DNA of 64,000 nucleotides from Alteromonas salexigens (GTDB lineage Bacteria; Pseudomonadota; Gammaproteobacteria; Enterobacterales; Alteromonadaceae), in contig NZ_JAOTJC010000007.1 in the NCBI RefSeq assembly GCF_025628895.1, positions 62,001 through 126,000 of the forward strand, given 5' to 3'. The notes beneath the pieces were generated by a model that worked only from the letters and a program-made list of their open reading frames with translations, had not been told where the DNA came from and made no database searches. The position numbers and the translations under genes are program-made. Each line of letters starts with the position of its first letter. Position 1 is the first letter of the stretch. Positions 35,749-42,389 of this stretch are shown one piece after another.

Positions 35749-37902
35749 GTGAACACACTGTCCCCTTCTCTGCCCGCCCTCGCACTGCCTTTACGTCTGC
35801 GTCGGTCGGTCCCCGTGATATATCAAAGCGAAACCGCAGAATGCGGCTTAGCCTGCCTGTGTATGGTGGCGAACTTCCATGGAGCCGGCCTGGATATGAC
35901 CAGCCTGCGCCAAACCTACGGGGTCTCCCAGCGCGGCGCTACTCTGAAAAACCTGATGGATATCGCCACAGCTCTTGGCCTTTCTGCACGTGCACTGAAA
36001 GCCGAGCCAGCCGATTTAAAGCAACTGCAGTTGCCGGCCGTCCTGCACTGGGATTTACAGCACTTTGTGGTATTAACCAGGGTGACCAGACAAGGTGTCA
36101 CCCTGCACGACCCCGCAGTAGGCGAACGTAAACTGGACTGGGAGGCGGTTGACCGGCACTTTTCCGGGGTCGCCCTTGAGGTGCAGCCCGCCAGTGATTT
36201 TCAGCCAGCCCCTGCCTCTCCCCGTCTGTCGTTCCGTTACTTCTGGCAACGCATCACCGGACTGAAACGGGCACTGGCTGTACTGCTGGTGTTATCCGTG
36301 TTGTTACAGGTGTTCTCGATTGCTTCGCCTTACTATATGCAGACGGTGATCGACGATGTATTACTGCGCCAGCAACAGGATTTACTGATGGTGCTGGCCC
36401 TCGGTTTTGGCTTACTGCTGTGTGTGGAAACCTTTACCAGCGTGGTCCGCCGGCTGGTCATTTTGTCTGTCTCTTCCCGGCTGCAATTGCAAATGTCGGC
36501 CAACGTGTTCCAGCATCTGCTAAAGCTGCCGCTGGATTATTTCGCGAAACGGCACGTGGGCGATATTGTGTCCCGCTTTGGCTCGCTGGCTAAAATCCGT
36601 GAGTTTCTTACGACCGGACTGGTCACTGCGGTGCTCGACGGTGTGATGGCTCTCGTGACACTGGTGGTCATGGCCATATATTCACCGCTCCTAACCTGGG
36701 TTGTGTGTGGGTTTGTGGTGTTGTACGTACTGAGCCGAATAGCGTTAACGCCGGTTCTCCGTAAGTTAACCGCACAACGCATCGACATGGCGGCGAAAGA
36801 ACAAAGCCATTTCATAGAGTCGGTCCGGGCTATTCAGCCGGTGCGTATTTTTAACCAGGAGGGGCGGCGACAAAATCAGTGGCAGAACCGGCTGGTGTCT
36901 ACCCTCAATACCGATATCCGGCTGGGGAAGTGGGATATTGGTGCCTCTACGCTTAATCAACTGCTGTTCGGCCTGGAGAATATCGTCATCATCTATCTGG
37001 CCGCCACACTGGTCATGGCCAATACGTTTTCAGTGGGTATGCTGTATGCGTTTATCGCGTATAAGAGCCGCTTCACGTCATCGGTAGACAGCCTGGTGAC
37101 CCATGTTATTGAATTCAGCATGCTGCGGGTACACTTCGAGCGGTTGGCAGACATGGTTTTCACGCCCACTGAGCCCCGCCAGGAGGGCACCGCAACGCTG
37201 CCCTCCTGTGCCACCGCCGAAGGCACGTTGCAGGTGTCCCAACTGGCATTTCAATACAGCGCCGCTGATAAACCGGTTTTCGAGCATGTCTCCTTCACCG
37301 TGCCCCAAGGTTCACTCATTGCCATTGTGGGGGCCAGCGGTACCGGCAAATCCACACTGCTCAAGTGCATGATGGGGTTATTCGCGCCTTCCCACGGCAC
37401 CGTTACGCTGAACGGCAACTCGGTATTCGGCACCCATTGGTACCGGGCACATGTCGCGTCAGTGATGCAGGACGACTGTTGCCTGGCCGGAACGATTGCC
37501 GACAACATCGGCTGCTTTGAGGAAGCCATCGATCTGGACCGAATGGTGGCGGCCGCGCGCATGGCCTGTATTCACGACGACATACTGCGTATGCCAATGC
37601 AGTATCAGACGCTGGTAGGTGACATGGGCAGTGCGCTGAGCGGTGGCCAGTTACAGCGGGTGCTGCTGGCCCGCGCGCTCTATCGCCAGCCCGCGATCCT
37701 GTTTCTTGATGAAGCCAGCAGCCATCTAGATGTGGCTAACGAACAGGCTATTAATGCCAACCTGCGGGCACTGAATATTACCCGCATTATCGTGGCCCAC
37801 CGGCCGCAAACCATCGCCATGGCCGACACGGTTTACTCGCTGACGTCAGAAGGACTGACGTTGGTACCACCCCACACCGGCAACCCGCCGGAACCATCAT
37901 AA
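35749..37902 (+). CDS. C39-peptidase ABC exporter (bacteriocin/RiPP type)
   Basis: A 717-residue exporter that removes a double-glycine leader and pumps the peptide out. It has an N-terminal C39 peptidase with oxyanion Gln26 and catalytic Cys32 (YQSETAECGLACL), His105 (LQHFVVL) and Asp121 (LHDPAVG), all intact; then six membrane segments (about 165-440); then an ATPase with Walker A GASGTGKST near 527, signature LSGGQLQRV near 630 and Walker B ILFLDEASS. The start is a GTG, 2 bases after the adaptor gene. Its intact peptidase fits the double-glycine precursor at 38289. Confidence 0.95.
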   Translation: MNTLSPSLPALALPLRLRRSVPVIYQSETAECGLACLCMVANFHGAGLDMTSLRQTYGVSQRGATLKNLMDIATALGLSARALKAEPADLKQLQLPAVLHWDLQHFVVLTRVTRQGVTLHDPAVGERKLDWEAVDRHFSGVALEVQPASDFQPAPASPRLSFRYFWQRITGLKRALAVLLVLSVLLQVFSIASPYYMQTVIDDVLLRQQQDLLMVLALGFGLLLCVETFTSVVRRLVILSVSSRLQLQMSANVFQHLLKLPLDYFAKRHVGDIVSRFGSLAKIREFLTTGLVTAVLDGVMALVTLVVMAIYSPLLTWVVCGFVVLYVLSRIALTPVLRKLTAQRIDMAAKEQSHFIESVRAIQPVRIFNQEGRRQNQWQNRLVSTLNTDIRLGKWDIGASTLNQLLFGLENIVIIYLAATLVMANTFSVGMLYAFIAYKSRFTSSVDSLVTHVIEFSMLRVHFERLADMVFTPTEPRQEGTATLPSCATAEGTLQVSQLAFQYSAADKPVFEHVSFTVPQGSLIAIVGASGTGKSTLLKCMMGLFAPSHGTVTLNGNSVFGTHWYRAHVASVMQDDCCLAGTIADNIGCFEEAIDLDRMVAAARMACIHDDILRMPMQYQTLVGDMGSALSGGQLQRVLLARALYRQPAILFLDEASSHLDVANEQAINANLRALNITRIIVAHRPQTIAMADTVYSLTSEGLTLVPPHTGNPPEPS

Positions 37903-37918
37903 TGTAAGGAAAACACCT

Positions 37919-38158
37919 ATGTCTGATATTGCACCGCTGGATGAAAAACTCACCCACTTGTCGAAACGGGAGCTCCAGGTAGCTCATAAGATAATGGAAG
38001 GCCTGCCCAATAAAATCATTGCGTCGCAGTTATTTATTAGTGAGCGCACGGTAAAGTTTCACTGTGCCAATATTTACCGGAAATTGGCCATCCGCAACCG
38101 TTCGGCACTGATGGCGAGGTATTTTCGCCTGCTTTACCAGCCGGTGAGCCCGGTATAA
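37919..38158 (+). CDS. small stand-alone LuxR-type HTH protein
   Basis: A 79-residue protein that is little more than a GerE/LuxR DNA-binding domain: LSKRELQVAHKIMEGLPNKI, then ASQLFISERTVKFHCANIYR and KLAIRNRSALM. It has no receiver or ligand domain. The start has TAAGGA as ribosome site, 16 bases after the exporter gene, so it is in the same operon. It is likely a local regulator of the peptide cluster, possibly acting on the 130-base region before the precursor gene. Confidence 0.88.
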   Translation: MSDIAPLDEKLTHLSKRELQVAHKIMEGLPNKIIASQLFISERTVKFHCANIYRKLAIRNRSALMARYFRLLYQPVSPV

Positions 38159-38242
38159 CCCCGTTACCTGAAGCACCGGCGGTATGCGATTCCCGCCCCC
38201 GGTACAGGCGACAACTTATTTGAATCACGTAAACTGACTTAT

Positions 38243-38261
38243 CACTGCAATGGATGCAGTG
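38243..38261. repeat. inverted repeat before the precursor peptide gene
   Basis: CACTGCA and TGCAGTG are separated by ATGGA and end 27 bases before the precursor ATG. It could be a binding site for the small LuxR-type protein or an RNA hairpin shielding the ribosome site. Confidence 0.45.
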
Positions 38262-38288
38262 TGACTAAACCACTACAAGGAATGTACT

Positions 38289-38471
38289 ATGAACAAGCAA
38301 GCTACCCTATCAGAACTGACCGACATGGACCCGCAACACGTCAGCGGCGGACAGATCCCGTTCCCTCTGCCCGGCGCGCCAACCATGCCACTGCAGCCGG
38401 TCACCCCGCCGGTATATATTACGCTCGCCATTGGTGAGGGTGGTGGCGATTTACCTGATATGCTGTCCTGA
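38289..38471 (+). CDS. double-glycine-leader RiPP precursor peptide
   Basis: A 60-residue peptide. Residues 1-21 look like a double-glycine leader, ending LSELTDMDPQHVSGG, with Leu at -12, Val at -4 and GG at -2/-1. The predicted 39-residue core, starting QIPFPLPGAPT, is rich in Pro (9) and Gly and has no Cys, Lys, Arg or His. It holds Thr32, Thr39 and Thr45 followed by Glu50, Asp54 and Asp57. A good ribosome site (CAAGGA) precedes the ATG. It lies between the export genes and an ATP-grasp ligase, which is the main evidence that it is a modified peptide. I know no close relative. Confidence 0.75.
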   Translation: MNKQATLSELTDMDPQHVSGGQIPFPLPGAPTMPLQPVTPPVYITLAIGEGGGDLPDMLS

Positions 38472-38480
38472 TAGCGGAAG

Positions 38481-38505
38481 ACAGGCGCCGACACACGGCG
38501 CCTGT
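38481..38505 (+). promoter_or_regulatory. perfect hairpin between precursor and ATP-grasp genes
   Basis: ACAGGCGCCG and CGGCGCCTGT form a perfect 10-bp stem with loop ACACA, starting 9 bases after the precursor stop. No T-run follows. It ends 10 bases before the ATG of the ligase gene, so it probably stabilises the precursor mRNA and reduces expression of the ligase. Confidence 0.7.
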
Positions 38506-38515
38506 GCATCTACTT

Positions 38516-39448
38516 ATGAAAAATGTCGTATTGCTGGGACAAGCCAGCGACCCCCAAATTCAGCACCTGCACCGTGCCATTGAACACACCCGGTATACCC
38601 CCTGGGTAGTAGATACCGGCTTGTTTGGCGGCCAGTTACAACTAAGCTATGACCCCGGTTACGATGACGGCATGCTGCATATCAATGACCAGACCGTGCC
38701 GTTTTCACAAATTACTGCCGCCTACTGGCATTTGTATGCCACACCGCACAACTGTCAGTCAGACGACGCCTTTGCCAGTCAGGTCGCGCGGGAGCAGGCC
38801 GGTACCCTGCAAAGCTTTTTTCTGTTTAAAGAGATCCGCTGGGTAAACGGAATTGAAGCCATTCGCGGCCATCAGTGTAAGCCAGTGCAACTCAGTCTGG
38901 CGCGCCGACTGGGCGCCACCATACCGGATTCATACATTGGCAATGAACGCCGGATAGCCAGAGCGTTTGCGCACCACTACCCCAACGTGATCCTCAAGCC
39001 CGTACGCGGTGGCCAGACGGCCCGGTTATTGTCAGAAGAAGAGCGCACCCCCGCTGCGCTGATGGCATTGCTGGATAGGACACCGGGCACACTGCAGGAA
39101 TACATACCCGGCACCAACGTACGCAGTTATGTATTCGGTACGGATGTAGTCAGCGTCCAGATAGATGCCAGCACAGTGGACTTCCGGGATGATCCTGACG
39201 TGACCATACTCAACACGCCCACCCCGAAACCGGTGCAAACCCTGGCCAGTCGCATATGTCGTGGATTTGGCATGGCCTGGTGTGCCATTGACTGGCGCCG
39301 CCGGCCCGATGGCTGCTACTTTTTTCTGGAGGCTAACCCCTGCCCGTATTTTCTCGCTGTAGAGGCAAAGACCGGCGCGGATCTGACCGGCCGTTTACTG
39401 GCGTTATTGCTACCCGACCAGGCAACTATGCAAACACAGCAGTCGTAA
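38516..39448 (+). CDS. ATP-grasp ligase, MvdC/MvdD-like (graspetide synthetase candidate)
   Basis: A 310-residue ATP-grasp enzyme. An N-terminal pre-ATP-grasp domain (about 1-105, with a strand ITAAYWHLY) precedes a stretch typical of RiPP ATP-grasp ligases: RWVNGIEAIRGHQCKPVQLS and LARRLGATIPDSYIGN (about 108-143). ATP-site residues are Lys161 (VILKPVRGG), Gln194-Glu195 (LQEYIPG) and Arg203; metal ligands are Asp259, Glu272 and Asn274 (FFLEANPCPYF). In known graspetides such enzymes join Ser/Thr/Lys side chains to Asp/Glu. The ATG at 38516 is preferred; a GTG at 38504 lies inside the hairpin. No clear ribosome site is visible. Confidence 0.85.
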   Translation: MKNVVLLGQASDPQIQHLHRAIEHTRYTPWVVDTGLFGGQLQLSYDPGYDDGMLHINDQTVPFSQITAAYWHLYATPHNCQSDDAFASQVAREQAGTLQSFFLFKEIRWVNGIEAIRGHQCKPVQLSLARRLGATIPDSYIGNERRIARAFAHHYPNVILKPVRGGQTARLLSEEERTPAALMALLDRTPGTLQEYIPGTNVRSYVFGTDVVSVQIDASTVDFRDDPDVTILNTPTPKPVQTLASRICRGFGMAWCAIDWRRRPDGCYFFLEANPCPYFLAVEAKTGADLTGRLLALLLPDQATMQTQQS

Positions 39449-39538
39449 TCCGCCCTGCTACGCGACAACAGCAGGTGTGGCCAGCGACAAATAAGTGAGT
39501 GTGTCGATATCACTTTGCGTCTGAATGATGACCATAAA

Positions 39539-39564
39539 AAAGCCGCCTGTGCATAGGCGGCTTT
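39539..39564 (-). terminator. terminator of hslVU
   Basis: A perfect 10-bp stem (AAAGCCGCCT against AGGCGGCTTT) with loop GTGCAT. On the minus strand it is followed by six T's, so it ends the hslV-hslU transcript. Confidence 0.8.
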
Positions 39565-39572
39565 GAATAATG

Positions 39573-39595
39573 TGGCAGTATGTCTGCCAGTTTTT
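39573..39595 (+). terminator. possible terminator of the RiPP operon
   Basis: A short stem TGGCAG/CTGCCA with a 5-base loop, followed by GTTTTT on the plus strand, 125 bases after the ATP-grasp gene. Confidence 0.4.
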
Positions 39596-39600
39596 GGGTG

Positions 39601-40929
39601 TTACAGAATGAAGCGCGACAAGTCTTCGTCGTCTACCAGAGATTCCAGATGCTTATTCACGTAATCCATATCGATAGAGAACGACTCACCGGCTTTCTCG
39701 GAGGCATCATAAGAAATATCTTCCATCAAGCGCTCCAGCACCGTGTGCAGACGACGAGCACCGATGTTTTCGGTCCGCTCATTCACCTGCCAGGCAGCCT
39801 CGGCAATACGCTGAATACCGGTGTCGGTGAAGGTCACGTCCACCCCTTCGGTTTTCATCAGTGCGGTATACTGTTCGGTGAGTGATGCACTGGGCTCGGT
39901 AAGAATACGTTTGAAGTCTTCCACTTTCAGCGCCGCCAGTTCTACCCGGATAGGTAACCGTCCCTGCAACTCAGGGATCAGGTCTGAAGGCTTGCTCATC
40001 TGGAATGCACCAGAGGCAATAAACAGAATATGGTCGGTCTTCACCATGCCGTGTTTAGTCGACACCGTCGAGCCTTCCACCAGCGGTAGCAAATCCCGCT
40101 GCACACCTTCACGGGACACATCACCGCTCTGGTTACCTTCCCGTTTGCAGATTTTATCAATTTCATCCACAAACACGATGCCATGCTGCTCTACCGCTTC
40201 AATGGCTTTTTCTTTCAGATCTTCCTGATTGACCAGGCGCGCCGCTTCTTCTTCAATCAGCAGCTTCATTGCCTCTTTTATTTTCAGCTTCTTTTTCTTG
40301 GTCTGCGAACCGGACAGATTCTGGAACATGCCCTGCAGCTGGTTGGTCATCTCTTCCATACCCGGCGGAGCCATGATCTCTACGCCCATCTGCTGCTGTG
40401 CCACATCGATTTCAATCTCTTTGTCATCGAGCTGACCTTCCCGCAGTTTTTTGCGGAAATTCTGGCGGGTACCGCGATCTTCCACCTCTTCCTTTTTGCC
40501 CCAGGCGTCTTCAGGCGGCGGCAGTAAAACATCCAGAATGCGCTCTTCCGCAGCTTCTTCAGCACGGAACTTCACCTTCTGCATTTCCTGCTCTTTGGTC
40601 ATTTTCACGGCAATATCCACCAGGTCGCGGATAATGGTTTCGACTTCCTTACCCACATAGCCCACTTCGGTAAATTTGGTGGCTTCTACCTTGATAAACG
40701 GCGCATTGGCCAGTTTCGCCAGACGCCGGGCAATTTCGGTTTTACCGACCCCGGTGGGTCCAATCATGAGGATATTTTTTGGTGTTACTTCCTGACGCAG
40801 CGTTTCGTCCAGCTGCATGCGGCGCCAGCGGTTACGCAGTGCAATAGACACGGCGCGTTTCGCTTGTTGCTGACCGATAATGTGTCGGTCTAGCTCATGA
40901 ACAATTTCACGTGGAGTCATTTCAGACAT
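39601..40929 (-). CDS. hslU: ATP-dependent protease ATPase subunit HslU
   Basis: HslU is the AAA+ unfoldase that feeds substrates to the HslV peptidase. The 442-residue product (E. coli 443) has Walker [10 protein letters not shown], Walker [11 protein letters not shown] and the C-terminal DEDLSRFIL tail that docks into HslV. The ATG at 40929 ([20 protein letters not shown]) is the family start and has AAGGG upstream. It follows hslV by about 57 bases in one operon under a heat-shock promoter. Confidence 0.97.
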   Translation of the reverse strand: MSEMTPREIVHELDRHIIGQQQAKRAVSIALRNRWRRMQLDETLRQEVTPKNILMIGPTGVGKTEIARRLAKLANAPFIKVEATKFTEVGYVGKEVETIIRDLVDIAVKMTKEQEMQKVKFRAEEAAEERILDVLLPPPEDAWGKKEEVEDRGTRQNFRKKLREGQLDDKEIEIDVAQQQMGVEIMAPPGMEEMTNQLQGMFQNLSGSQTKKKKLKIKEAMKLLIEEEAARLVNQEDLKEKAIEAVEQHGIVFVDEIDKICKREGNQSGDVSREGVQRDLLPLVEGSTVSTKHGMVKTDHILFIASGAFQMSKPSDLIPELQGRLPIRVELAALKVEDFKRILTEPSASLTEQYTALMKTEGVDVTFTDTGIQRIAEAAWQVNERTENIGARRLHTVLERLMEDISYDASEKAGESFSIDMDYVNKHLESLVDDEDLSRFIL

Positions 40930-40986
40930 GGAAAACCCTTTTCTTGATAGGTGCCTGACGGCACACCGACAGCCCATGGCTGACGG

Positions 40987-41511
40987 TTAATAATCTAGTG
41001 TCTCGACGGTTTGGCACTGGTTGGTATATACGCAGATATCACCCGCAATGCCCAAACTTTTCTCTGCGATATCTTTAGCCGACAGTTCGGTATTGGCCAG
41101 CAATGCCGTGGCCGCGGCCTGGGCATACGGACCGCCCGAGCCGATAGCAATCAAATCGTTTTCCGGCTGCACCACATCACCGTTACCGGTAATAATGAAA
41201 GACGCGGTCTCGTCAGCTACTGCCAACAATGCCTCTAAACGACGTAATGCCCGATCGGTGCGCCAGTCTTTCGCCAGTTCTACGGCCGCTTTGGTCAAAT
41301 GACCCTGATGGGCTTCCAGTTTTGACTCAAACCGTTCGAACAAGGTGAAGGCGTCGGCGGTGCCCCCGGCAAACCCGGCCAACACTTTGTTGTGGTAAAG
41401 ACGGCGAACTTTCTTGGCGTTACCCTTCATCACGGTATTGCCCAGCGATACCTGGCCATCACCGGCGATCACCACCTGATTGTCTCTTCTCACTGATACG
41501 ATAGTAGTCAC
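40987..41511 (-). CDS. hslV: ATP-dependent protease peptidase subunit HslV
   Basis: HslV is the proteasome-like threonine peptidase of the HslVU heat-shock protease. The 174-residue product (E. coli 176) must start at the GTG at 41511, because the next residues are TTIVSVRR, where the first Thr becomes the catalytic N-terminus after Met removal. CGGGAG serves as ribosome site. Conserved [26 protein letters not shown] and [11 protein letters not shown] are present. A near-perfect sigma-32 promoter lies 57-85 bases upstream. Confidence 0.97.
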   Translation of the reverse strand: MTTIVSVRRDNQVVIAGDGQVSLGNTVMKGNAKKVRRLYHNKVLAGFAGGTADAFTLFERFESKLEAHQGHLTKAAVELAKDWRTDRALRRLEALLAVADETASFIITGNGDVVQPENDLIAIGSGGPYAQAAATALLANTELSAKDIAEKSLGIAGDICVYTNQCQTVETLDY

Positions 41512-41567
41512 GTATACTCCCGTTAACTTGGGTTTGCACCCGAAGGTGTAAAGGATTGATGAAAACG

Positions 41568-41595
41568 AAATGGGGCGGGCGGGATAGTTTTCAAG
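41568..41595 (-). promoter_or_regulatory. sigma-32 heat-shock promoter of hslVU
   Basis: On the minus strand CTTGAAA, a 13-base spacer and CCCCATTT match the RpoH consensus (CTTGAAA, N11-15, CCCCATNT) at every defined position. It lies between ftsN and hslV, 57 bases before the hslV start. Confidence 0.9.
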
Positions 41596-41694
41596 TGCTG
41601 GCGCCAGACATTTATGCCCGGCCTGCCAGTACCTGATGAATTCAGGAAAGAAAATGCAGTTTTCTGCGCTGCCCACAGGCAGCACAGACAGGGA

Positions 41695-42255
41695 TCAGAG
41701 GTTCCAGTACCAGATTTGGCAGGTGGAAATATTAACTTTACGCAGGCTGTGTTTGGCGCGCTCGGCATCGCGCTTCGCGTCGAACGGGCCGAGGATCACC
41801 CGAAACCAGTCGCCATTGCTGCCACTGCTTGGCCGGATTTGGGCTTCTAAACCCTGAAACGCGATCTTGGCTTTCATTTCTTCGGCCTGCGCCCGGGTGC
41901 GGAATGAGGCGCATTGCATCAGATAGCGTTTGTCTGATTTTTCCTGCTCCGCCACGTCTACTTCCACTTCATAGCCGGGCAGGGTTTTGATGTATTCCCA
42001 CTCTTCTTCAGGCAGTTCCGGCAACTCATCCTCGGCGGGCGCCACTGAACGGGTAACCGGAGCATCCGGCTGGGTATCGGCGGCGTCCTTGATGGACCAC
42101 AGGAACACCGCAAAGCCAATGAGCAGAAGAATGACAATCGCCAGCTTCACCCGTGCATAGGGCGTAATAGGATTACCTTTCGCTGGCTTCCTGCGTTTCG
42201 GTTGTTGTTTTTTCTGCGGCGCGCGGCCACGAGAGACATAATCACGTTGTGCCAT
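41695..42255 (-). CDS. ftsN: FtsN-like SPOR-domain cell division protein
   Basis: A 186-residue bitopic division protein. The N-terminus MAQRDYVSRGRAPQKKQQP is the conserved FtsN start with a basic cytosolic tail. One membrane helix follows at about 36-55 (VKLAIVILLLIGFAVFLW), then an acidic linker (DELPELPEEEWEYIKTLPGY, an FtsN essential-region-like segment) and a C-terminal SPOR domain (YLMQCASFRTRAQAEEMKAK to the end) that binds denuded septal peptidoglycan. It is shorter than E. coli FtsN (319) because the linker is short. It lies upstream of hslVU on the same strand. Confidence 0.9.
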   Translation of the reverse strand: MAQRDYVSRGRAPQKKQQPKRRKPAKGNPITPYARVKLAIVILLLIGFAVFLWSIKDAADTQPDAPVTRSVAPAEDELPELPEEEWEYIKTLPGYEVEVDVAEQEKSDKRYLMQCASFRTRAQAEEMKAKIAFQGLEAQIRPSSGSNGDWFRVILGPFDAKRDAERAKHSLRKVNISTCQIWYWNL

Positions 42256-42389
42256 AAACGGCGTACTTTCCACTACTTAATTTGAGACTTCAGCGACCCC
42301 ACGGCCATCACTGACCCTGTTCGCAACACTGTGCTCAGTGTACCCGCATTCAGAGAGAAATGCTGCTTAGTTTATACCCGAAAATACGC

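Noticed and set aside
38289..38471. The small peptide as an unmodified class II bacteriocin
   Set aside because: It lacks the usual Gly-rich amphipathic helix or Cys motif and is followed by an ATP-grasp ligase, which an unmodified bacteriocin would not need; this remains possible until tested.
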